Assembly: GCA_033065855.1 (NCBI GenBank)
Contig: JAVXUO010001466.1
Location: 51,611 to 115,610 of the forward strand
DNA from: Escallonia rubra
Taxonomy: Eukaryota; Streptophyta; Magnoliopsida; Escalloniales; Escalloniaceae
Direction: 5' to 3'
Length of the DNA: 64,000 nucleotides
The position numbers and the translations under genes were made by a program. The notes below the pieces were generated by a model that saw only the letters and a list, made by a program, of their open reading frames with translations, was not told the origin of the DNA and did not search any database. Below, piece by piece: positions 44,701-56,700 of the stretch; the stretch's first letter is position 1; each line of letters starts with the position of its first letter.

Positions 44701-47700
44701 CAAATCTTCGGAGACAAAGAGCCCCCGCACGGCTGCCCTTTGTGTAGCCGAGCAGCACGTGCACGCTCTGGCTATTTTTAAAAGCTTCAAAAAGCATTCA
44801 CTTTCGAGAAAGTTGTGAAGGGTCTGATCTTTTCCAACTGTTGAAGGGACAACAAATGTAACGTCCGAAAATATTATTTCTGATAGAATTACTTTAGCAT
44901 CAAATGAAACAACAATGATGAGGATCGTCACCTCACTTTTGACAGGTTCCCTTCAAGATTTGTGCAAAGAACAGGCACTACATTCTGGTGAAAGGGGGAA
45001 CAGTTACTGCACAACTTGATATTCAGAGTTAAATGTTAAAAATTGAATAAATTTATACCGATGGTGGTGATATTACCTGATAAACAAATGATAATGCTAC
45101 TATTGGGATGCTTCCAGGAACAGCTTCCAAGTTGGCTTTCAAAAGAGCATCCCAATGCAAGTCTCCACTAGCAACTGCCTAAGAATGAAGTATGCGTAAC
45201 TTTTTATCATGGATAGCAGCAAAGTACGAACCAGAATTCACATTAAGTGTTTTCCAAATACCAAGAAATGATACAATATGAAACATGGGTGTGCAAAACG
45301 GGTCAAGGCATCTGGCAAAGGGTTATGAAGTTAACCAATTTTATAATCTGAAAATGCTCAAGCGATTGAAGAAATATCTCTAAAGGATGCGAAATCGAGT
45401 ATGAATATTGTAGCATGCAAGGTATACTCACACCTTGACTCATCCTCTGATCCCTCTTTGGTCCGGCGATGTTTTTACTTTTAAAAAGGTCCATCCACAT
45501 TTTTTCTGGTTCTCTCTTTTTGGTCCTTCCATTCTCTTTCTGAAGAATCAATCAAGATGGTCATGTCCATCTGATGTATCCATATCCAAAACAATCCCTA
45601 ACCGTTCATGGGGTACTTGAAATGGTTCAAGCAATTTACAAACCCAAGACAAGTCATCTTATTATCCATGGACTTGTGTTAGTTCCAAGCACCCTATATG
45701 TTGGCAACACCGTCAGTGGCGCTAACATCGGGCAGTGATAACGGTGCTGTCAGAAGTCTCATGTCATGTCTAGTATCCTCTTTCTTGCCTAGCCAGTTTC
45801 GGCATTAAAAGGAGAGGCGATGTCCTTACTATGACTGCAAGGTTTTAGAGAAACATCTAGAAACCGAAACAGCACAAACTGATTTGTTGATTAAACACTC
45901 TGGACCATAGAAGTTGTCAGTTATCAATTTTATGGTTTTTATGCTTCTAAATAGCAGTTACCTTTGGCAGTAGAAGAGCTGCTCGTCTTTTGATCTACTA
46001 CATAATTAGTACCAAATAACATGTTAAATGCCACATATGTGTGTACATAGGTAAGAGGTATATATTTATGTTGTAAGCCACTAAATTTATTAAGTGATTA
46101 ATTCTATGACAAAAGTCAGTTTTCTGAGGTCCTCCCTTTCGCGGTTTATGTAAAGACAGGAAGTGCAGTTTCCAAAACTTATATAGTAAGTTATTAGTCA
46201 ATAAGAATTTGGTAAATTGCTGGAGCTACGCAGATATAACTAAAGGATCGGCCACTGCTAGTGGGACTACATTGAGAAATTCCGCTTTACATTTTCTCTA
46301 GTAAAGCTCCACTTAAAAAAGTGCCCCTAAGAATGGAAAGTGAGGAGAACATCACAACAGCTATGGAAATATTGAAGAAGTTAGATGGAAGTACTCAAAT
46401 GGCAAGTGGATAAGTTGAGGACCTTTTGACGAGAAAACAAGTTGAGGGACTATGTTGGATTGGCTTAAAAGTAGAAGCTATTTGTAGCATTGTTTCTAGA
46501 TTAGAATATGTGCAACCACGAGATGTTAGCATTACTAAGCTGTATCTTATCAGTACCCCAGTAAGCAACTAGATTAAAATGTATCACTGCATACACTCTT
46601 TGGTGATCCAGGTAAATCCATGACGTATACAAATATGACAGCAAGATTGATATGCACCACCAAATATATACTTCGATGATCCAGGTACTTCAGTGATTAT
46701 AGACATACGACAACGAACAAGGAAATCATCTAAAGATACTCAAGTAAAAATGTGGAAGAGGATGATGAGCTGGAATATGCATGTCAATCAAATCAAATTA
46801 TATACATGTTAAACAAATAAACAAATAGAAGACATAACTAGCACTAGTTTAAAATGTTAAACGAATAGAAGACATAACTAGCACTAGTTTAACACGATAA
46901 GGTCCCAGATTAAAAAGAAAAACCATATTGGACCTTGTATGAAGGAGTCTAAACAACAGCCACCACCACCAATAAGTAAATGACTTGAGAATGATGCAGG
47001 GTGGTCTTCAACTTATCCACGGCAAAATGGATTCGCTTTGCATGCATGGAGAGGGCCATTGAGGTCATGTGCGAAGGTTAGAGTTGCAGGTCATCAAAAT
47101 GAAATTAGAAGGTCACTTTAGGCCCAAAACTTGGTTACTCAAGCTTTTTGGTCAAGATAGGTTTGGAACTGTCTATCTTACTTTTTGGACTTTGTCATGT
47201 CACTTATTCTCCCACTTCTCCCCAACATTTAGTTGGCATAAGAACCTGAACCGCTCTTGCTTCTCGAGAAGAATAATAACGTGTGGCTCTAGGCAGAGAG
47301 ATGAAGTGTCTTGTAGAGACTATAAGTTACAATGGGGAGCTAAAATGGTTGGTCTGCTTGCAAATTAGAGTCCCATGGTGAAAGTGAAGTTAAAAGGAAA
47401 AGTCAAAATACATGGTTGAGCCCATCTTTTATTGCCTTTATTTGGTTGGGGCCACTTAACCAAAGACCTAGATGCCAGATGACTTAAGTTTTGGTTCATC
47501 TTGGTTCCTGACAACTTGGGTAAGTGACCATTTTTAGCTTGCATAGCTAGACCGTCAATCTCTATTAGAAGCATTTATAGGCACTATTCTAACATAGAGC
47601 TACCGCGTTTAGCACAAAATAGCGGTTTCGAGCTCCACTTCACATAGGTTTCTAAGGGCCAAGGTGCAAAGAATAAGCTCAAATCGCTAATTAAATCTTC

Positions 47701-50700
47701 CTAATGGAATCATGAGTTCCTTTTGAAAATAAGTTGTAAAGCATGATATCATTGTTGGGCCGATTCTCTAACAGTTTAAGCTTTTAGAGCAAATGGCAAC
47801 TTAATATGGTATCGAAGCTCTGGTTTGGCAAAGCCTTGGGTTCGTTCTTTCTGCTTGCATATTTGGTCCCCTTTATAGTAGTGTAATTTGCACTCAATTT
47901 GTTCGTGCACTTGGTGGTGGTGCACCTTGAATTGCTTCTCATTGATTTGTCTCTCCACGTGCAATATGGGGCTTGCATGTGTGGCGGAGTGTTAAGCATA
48001 GGCCCATTCTCTAATGCTTACGCTTTTAAGCAAATGGTAACTTAACACAGGCAAGTGTAGAAGATTTCTATTTAAGTAAGACTATTCCACGTTTCCAACA
48101 CTTGCAGATATAAAGCAAATTCCTAACACTTTCTTTTCTGTCAGGATGATGGAAGTCCCTATAACAAATTCCGTCCAATATGCTAAGGCTATTTAGCCTT
48201 TTGTTGAATTTGTTTTGGTGTTTTAGAAAAGATGAAAAAGACGCCATTTCAGAAAGATGAAAACGAGTATAATCTTGGATTCCATTTTCAAAACTGTTTA
48301 ACAATAAGAGTTCAATAGATTTTTAGATTTGTTTTTTCCTTTTGGAAAATACCCATGATGCTTAGATGCCATTTTCAGGCAAGTTCAATAATGGTTGTAT
48401 AAATACTTGTAATTAAAAATGATTTGCAAAGAGTAAATTTGGTGTTTTTGGAATTTAAAATTGAAAATGACAGATAAACAGAGATTCCCAAAGCACAAAA
48501 GGAGACAGTAAAAAGGCTGCCCATACATAACCTAAGCCTTCGACATAAAGAAAGTTATAAATCCATACAAGGAAAAAAAAAGTTCAGTCTTCAATTAGAT
48601 TTTTTTTTGTCTATGCCATCAAACGAAATAGACAAGGCCAAAGTTATGTTACTAACAATAAGTAAATTTTTAATGATAAGGAAGTCATGAAGAACAAGGT
48701 TTACCACGAGAGCAGTGAAAGAGATGATGATGCCGAATACCAGAAGTCCGTTAACTGCTCCAATTAACCGCTGGCTACAGAAAATAAGAATCTAGAGTCA
48801 TGTATTATTTCCAAAATCATATGATGAAAGCATAATTCTTTGCCACTACTACAAGGGCTTCAATCACTAAAGTGGTTAAAGAACAAAAAGGAAAGAGAAG
48901 AAACCACTGAATCCTATCAGCAAGTTGCATAAAACTGTATAACCGCATAATTGAGCCACGGTTAAAGTAGTCGATTGACCGGAAAAAAATGTTTTCCAAA
49001 TGTGTTTGCATGACTCGCTCCACTCTATCGTGCTATGATTACTCAATTTACTGGCTTCCCAGATGACCCAAATTATTCCCCATTTCAGCGAAGATAATGA
49101 GATATTTGACTATTTGAGCGAGCAAGGAATTGATCTGGAGTGTTGAGAAGAGTACTTTATTTTAGTGACGCATTTGGAATTATGCTATTAGCAACAACTG
49201 TTTTTGGGTCTTTACAGTTGGTTTCCTTCCACATAAATCGATCACATTTGACTTGGCACGCATATTAAGGATTTAGGTTATATATTGTGTGTTTCCCATT
49301 TTACCCTTAGAGAGAGGGGAAGAGAGTGGGCCAGGAGAGAGAAAATTGGTTGGTGGAGTGTTAAATGTGAAGAGAGAAATAGAATAAAAGTGTATAAGAA
49401 AGTGGGCCCGGAGAGAGAAAATGAGTTGGTGGAGAGTTAAATGTGTAGAGAAATTGAATAAAAAAAGTGTAAAAAGGGTAAATATAGAAAAACACATAAA
49501 GAATCTTTCTTAGTTTTGGAAAGTGAGCAATTTTTGTGGGACTGCCCAAAAAGGAAATATGATCAATTTATGAGGGACGGAGGAAGTACATTTTAACCAA
49601 CTTGAGGGCAAGTGTTAAAAATTAGACCTTTATTGGGAAGTTCTTTAGGTTTATGTCCTTTTACATCATTTCATGCTTTACACAACTAAAACAAATAAAA
49701 GAGGCCTCCCTCCCTCCCTTTCCCCAGCCCTAATCCTAATATACACTTTTAACAGAGATAAATGGGAAGTGGTTACATTAGTAGAAGCCTTGCTTACTAG
49801 TTTACTTTATGTGGAGGTGTATGCAAGTGCACAGGTTACGGTGCAAAGCACCATACGAGCAATGATCTCACGGATCACGAACACATGCGCATGTTCGTGG
49901 TAGGGGGCTGTGAGGCGCAACATGGTACTCGGATGGCGCACATTGCACTTCGCCTCGTCGCGAGACGAGATTGGTCACCTTAAAGTTTTTGTTGTCAAAT
50001 TTCGACTATCAACTTCGGAGGGGAAGTGACTAAAGGGATGCCTCGGTTCAAGTCAAACCCAACCCTTGGCAATGGGTGGTTAGCCCAATGGCCAAATGTA
50101 ACAATCAGCGAGTCTGAATCGCCAGATCTAAGAGCTTCAATCCAGCAGTCCAAAATCATTGGGTGCATTCTTAAAGGGTGCAACTGAATACTGACAGACA
50201 CCAGTGGACCATAAAGGGCCAGTAAAACTCACATCCGAATTTCTGCCTCTCGTATAACTTCTTCACATGCAAATCTTCTACGACACTGAATTCTGCAGAA
50301 TTCTTTCTTGTAGAAGCACTATCCAGAAATTTATGCACACATCTTTAAGCTATTCTTCGTCTGTGCATATGCAGAATAGCATCGCGTATTGTTGTATATT
50401 AGAGGGTAGTAGGGTACTTTTTGGCAACACACTGCACACTATCTCCAGTGGAGGCGATTACAAACTTAAGATAAGCATTACAACGTGCCTCAAAGCCATA
50501 TCCTTTCATATTGGTATCAATTTCCCTAAAAAATCTTCTCCAAAAACCTAAAGAGTCCAGCTGACAGTCCAGAATTTTCATTGCTCTGAGAAACTCATAT
50601 CAAGAGGTAATTTTCCAACTGACAGCTAGCAGATGTATGCTGTCTTGGTTTCATAATCTACACCATACTCCTTACAGAATTAACTTCTTAGATTTTCAAT

Positions 50701-53700
50701 CCTTTAACACAGTATGTGCCTTCTAATTTATTTTGAAAGGACATGTCGATGAAGAAATAAAAACGATATATAACGCAAAGAAAGATAAAAACAGAAGGCT
50801 AACCTTCCAAAGTAGCAAATGCCGCCTAAAAGCAATGAAAACAGGGTTGCACATTCCCATCTGCAATCATAATGCTGCCCATCAAGACCTAACAAACATA
50901 TGAACGTACTTGTAATATGATTCAGAGGAGAGCAACTTATGAAACTACTAGCGCGTAGTTAGAAAAGGTTCATTCTACTCTAAGGAGCGGTGGAGAGATG
51001 TAGTACCGTAAGAAATTATCTACTGCACTAATAAGCTCTGGCTAAACTCCAAATTGAACAAGCTCAGGGTCAAAATATATTCTTTCTTTAATTTCTTTTT
51101 TTTTTCTTTTTTTTTGACGAGTCAGGTATTAAAGTCCATTCCTCTTTAGGCATCACTGGGAAGCATATAAACTTAAACATTATGATATGAAGATCAATTA
51201 AACCTTTGTGTAGAAATTACAGTAGTCCTCTAGCTGTTTAGATCTACACAAGAAATTAGTTATTCAAGACTATGGTATATTAGAGTTGGGAGCACGTTTT
51301 ACAGCGCCATCTATATCATGTACGGGAACTCAGTCAAGTTGATGATATCTGCCTTGCCACATCAACTATAGCTTGGCAGTGTTTTTAACACGAAAGTTTG
51401 TGCTCTCCAGCGCCCCATCAAGCCAACAAGTCAACAATCTAAAAACTAAGCAGTATTGACACTAGCTCAGTGCTTCCATGTGGATGCGGTCCTAGGTTTA
51501 GCACTTCATACATCTTATGCATAGAGTTACCAAGCTGGCGTCGACTTGGAATGCTCTTAAGTATCTATGGTCTTTGGTGAAGGGCCAAACAATATACTCT
51601 AAATATGAGATAGATCTCCATCTTCGGGTACTCAAATTCCCTCACTTAAAACAAAGAGCTCAAATGAGCCATATGGAGAGCTCATTTAAATATGCAAGGT
51701 CAGCTTAATCTTTTCCTCTTACTTTTTGATAAGTACGAGGTCAATGTGATATTCTAAATCCCAGGTGTGCCGTTGCATGATAAGGCATGCCTGGGTCTTT
51801 ACATGCCTCCTTTACCCCTCAATGGCTTGATTCTTGCGTCTAAGCTATATTATTATGTAGCTCAACGGCTAGAGTCAAGGTTCTCCAAAAGAACATCTCT
51901 TTCATAGCCAAGTCGTATGGGAGACATCTTCCTTCCAATGATGTCACCCATCTTGAGTTTTTCAATCCAACCACATGCATTCCTCAATGTAGAGAAACTC
52001 ACTATGATTTTCACAATAACTAGAATGGGTTAATAGAAAGATAGATCCCCAATGGAGCTTATATAATAGTCTAGACCTTAGCACAGAGCGGGAGTGGGGA
52101 CGGGAGCAGGAGCACCTAGAAGAATCCAAGTTGGAGAGCTTTGCAAAGATAAAAATCAGTTATACTTAATGCAATTAACAATTTATATTTTGTTTATTAT
52201 ATGCACAGAAAATATGTACACACATGCACATTCTACACTTTGTGCATAAAATTTATGTACACACGTCACATAAGAATTGTCGTTTATTTCATACTATCGT
52301 ATCCAGCTGCTCTGTATTTCTTCAGCAGAAAATCTGATATTATGCGTAAGGTACTTGCGCAAAGCTTCTTGACTGATAAACCAGTCATATAAGAGCCTGA
52401 AGTAGCCACCCCACAACCATGTATCCTTTGACAACGCATCTCTCTGCCTCTCAGCAAAGTGACCATTCCTAGTATACATCAGAACCGATAACAGCTTGGC
52501 TTTCTCTTAACCCAACACATAGTTAGCTCCTCAAAGGAAAAATCTGCGGCTACTTAAGTTTGTGCTCCCAATTCACTTGGGATCTCGCTCCCAACTTGGG
52601 AGTGTAATTCGACAATCTCAGAGAGATTTGTGGCCTACCTTCAAGGATCCTACAACTAAGGCCTAGACAACTAACGAACCACGTGCTTTTACAATATTCC
52701 GTATTACTCTCTGGAAACCCCCTTCAAACTCGTGGTAACCATGCAATATTTCCATTACTTGATTGAAAATTTGTTCAAGCAAAAGATAACAGAAAAGACC
52801 ACCATAAAATCATAAGCCATGATCAAGAAACAGGCTAAATAGAATCATCCTGAAACCAGATCGTCCATCCACAAAACTTGCGACCACTTGTTAAGACCTG
52901 GCAGCCTTTTCCCCCAACTCAGCAGCCTCCCTTGGGCTAGCAATTAACACGCAACAAACCTTCCTTCGGCCTGCATTCAATATGTAGAAAAACTAAAAAT
53001 TGGACTTGCAATAGACATGGCAGATCAGACCTGATTTTGGAGTCAATGCAAGTGATGGCTCCAACCACCGGATCATCACAAACAGTGAAGAATAGATTGA
53101 GCAAGAAAAACCATGAACCATCCCCAACAAGGTCCAGGCACCACCATAATAAGAAAAAAGCGGCAACCAAACGTGTCCCAGATGAAGAATGCCAACCAAA
53201 GACGAGCCAGAAGTCACGACAGAACCCAGCTAAAACCGCTATCTGAAAATCCTAATATCGGAGTCAACAAAGACATGAAGCAGGTAGCATCAAAGGCCAC
53301 ACATGCGCACTTATAAGTTCATTGTATCGAAAGATCCTTAAAAGGGTTATTAACATGCACCAAGAGCAGGGTACTTATTGTTAAGTTATCACTTGCTATA
53401 AAAGCTCAAGCTAAACATAAAAGAGTGCATACACACCAACATATGGCGGACTAGATGCAAGCCGGGAGATTGGAATTTAGGAACTTCCTAAACCAAAGCT
53501 CTGATACCATGTTGAGTGAGAGAAAAGATGGAGGGTAGAACGTCGTATGCTCCAGCTGAACACACGAGCTCCTTAGTATGAACAATAAAGAAGGGTTGAA
53601 GGACTACAATACCCCATTCACTAGGACAAACATCCACCACCCCAAGCCAGAGCTTATCTATCAACCCACCCCCCTTTGATTCGCCATTCTCACCAAGGTC

Positions 53701-56700
53701 GGATCACTTATAACCTAGACAAACACAACATTAATGTCATGGTTCGGAACAAAAAGTATATGGGCTCTGAAGAAGCATAAACCAAGACTATTAAAACTGA
53801 TATTATGCGAAAGAACACGGATTGGAACCAGATGTATATACTGACAAGAAGTGACCTGAAACCAGAAGAAAGGAAGAAACATTTTATTAAGGCCCATTGA
53901 GACAAACTCAGATGAGGGGATATTTGTATCTGGGTTCTCAGAAATATAAGATCAATTAAGGTCATTAAAAAAAGAAAAGATCAAAGTCGGCTTTTCGCAG
54001 AAAACCCTCAAACTGTAGATCTGATTTAAAACAAGAAGTAACAATTTGAATGGCGAATGGCTTAAGGCCGACCTACGATATTGCGAAGCTATACCAACCG
54101 TGTACTTCTAAAATCTCCGAAATACTCTCTAATATTTTTGAACTCACGGCAGTACATGACAATTTCTTGCTTCTGCAAACCACAAAGCAGATTCCATTGT
54201 AAGGAAAATTTGCTTATATGATAATTTAGTACCAGAGTCCCATCAACTGAATTATTGAGAGTAGCACAAATCTATATAGCACAAATCTAACATGGGAAGA
54301 GACTCATTAGATATTATATAGGAAAACTAGTACCTACTTTCACTGAAATGAAAGTACCAAGGGAATATCTCACAATTGACAACCCTAAACGTAATTGCTA
54401 ATTAATTACGTAGAATCTCTATGCAAGGCTAAAAAGCATGTTATTACCTTGATTATGCTCACTGCGTTAGTGAAATGATGACAATAATTGAGGCAAAAAT
54501 CAATAAAATTTATATTTTTTTCCGGTTCCATGAGTTTGCTCGTATGCTGTTATTGTACAGTAACGAAGCTATAGTCATTAACTCTAAGAACCTATATGGG
54601 AACGGTATTATAGTTATTAGGGTGTTGCATGCTTTTAATTTATGTTGAGATTTAGTATCTGCTGATGATGGCGATCTGCTTCATGATATGAAGGGTGAAA
54701 GACAGGAGTGTTACACACTAAAACACTAGAAAACGCCTTTGCATGGCTGTACAGACTACATCTTCTCTTTTGCCGGAAACCTTTCGACGTCCGATTCTTA
54801 CCCTTCCCCGGTTCTGTTTCAGGGCTTCTTGGACTTTGTTAACTGAACGTCTTTTTGTCCATCTAATCATGCTTTACTTTTGGCAGTGGATTGGCAACTC
54901 AACGTTACCGAAAACTTCCACAAGGCGTGACTACTAAACACATTTTAATCTCAAACTGAAATGTATAAGATCAAATCTTCGGATTGAATGTTTGTCAAAC
55001 TGGTTACAACACCTTATCAAGCCTACAAGTATTACCTTCACTTATTACCCACTTATAGCTCATTTTGTTGCTAGTATAGATTGTAACCTTCATATAAATA
55101 ATCTTAACCTGTTTATGCAGTGGTACATGTTTCAAAAAGCAAAAGATCAACTTATAGTACTTTAAGGTGTCATAAAAGAACCGAATTGTTATACAAAAAG
55201 TGCTTCTACAAATAACATACACAGGTTGGGATTCACATAGGCCGTATTTCATTTATCATGCCCCCCCCCCCCCCCCCCCAAACTTTGGAAAATCCACTAA
55301 CATTGTGAATGGTATAATAAGTAAAGCATGACATCGTGAGATTTAACAGAAGAAAAATGTGAGATCCAATACGTCAATACCCCTAATTGATAAACTTAGA
55401 GCCAAAACCTTGCAACAACGAACTCAGATACCATGTTAAGTTACCATCTGCTCTAAAGATTTAAAGAGACAAAACGTAGAGTCAACGAGTATTGTTAGTG
55501 TAAGAGAATATCTAACTCAGAAAAATTCATAGATAAACTAGTATGGGTCGGTACTCCACCTGGATAGAGGAGGAGGATTCAAACATAATATTTCTAGAGT
55601 TTCAACAGTAAAATATTATGACATAAACAAGAAGTATAATAACTTAATGTACCAAACTTGTAATAGGAAAGGTGCGAGTATAGTGCATACGTCGGAATGC
55701 CTAGGAAGTTTGTCATAATATCTGAAGAACGAGCAACATAGGCAACAAGAAGGGCATAATGTATGAAAATGTATGACCAACTGCAAGAAAAGAACAGAGC
55801 TGTCACCAGACGAGATTGTGCGTATCAAAACCATGGTAAAATTTGCAAGTTCATTTCAGATGAATTTGAAGGGAAGAACTGGTTGAACGTAGAACTATGC
55901 TTGGATGTACATGAGTATTGAATAAAGAAACCCTATGTCCTTGAAGATACTTATAAAGATCAATACTCAAAACATCAAATAGCATGATAGCAGTAAGTTC
56001 TATCAATTGTTAGATTCAGAGGTTCAAAAATTTAGAAAGCAAAGGAACCTTCTTCACTGCCTTTTTCATAGTTACAGCAGCCACTTCTACATTTCTTTTT
56101 TTCCTTATACTGAACTACGTGTACGTGTGTACCTTCGATTTATTCGGTATAGAATTTGCATGTTTGAAGTAACATTGATATCCACTTGGGCCAGCTCACT
56201 GGTTTCAATTCTTGCTGGATTTATTGTTTTATCATGGATTAAATGCATTGGTGTACATCAACATAGAAATTGTAAAAATTGAATTATGTACCAAGGAATT
56301 ATGCAATCTTGAAGGTTGACAGTTTTCCTCCTTCCATGTGTGATAAGAGTATATCATGGGTGTCCTCATTGAGGCGTAAGGGGTTGTTTGGTAATTTTAA
56401 TTTCTTATGTGTGCTTGACTGCAATATTTCTAGTTCCTACAGTGCAACTAATTAAAATTCAGGTAAGGTTAACTGGTAGATGCCCTGGTAATTCTAACAG
56501 AGCTAAAAGTAGGATTTCACGTGTTTCCTTCCCAAGCCTTGATAGAAAGAACCGAGAGTGTTCGAGTGGCTAATAGGTTTATGAAAAGGTGATGGAGCTT
56601 CAAAGTTTCTCCACTGAGAATTTTTTCGACAGGAAAAGAAAAAGTGAATTTTTAACAAGGTAAGGGTTCCCACCAGCCGAATGAATGTATAGAAGATTCA

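Noticed and set aside
44614-44931. Minus-strand frame covering part of an LTR and the exon at 44932-44984
   Set aside because: Only the exon itself fits the permease; the rest is intron and antisense LTR sequence.
53037-53316. Overlapping plus-strand basic frames
   Set aside because: Chance frames in intron sequence with no splice or domain support.
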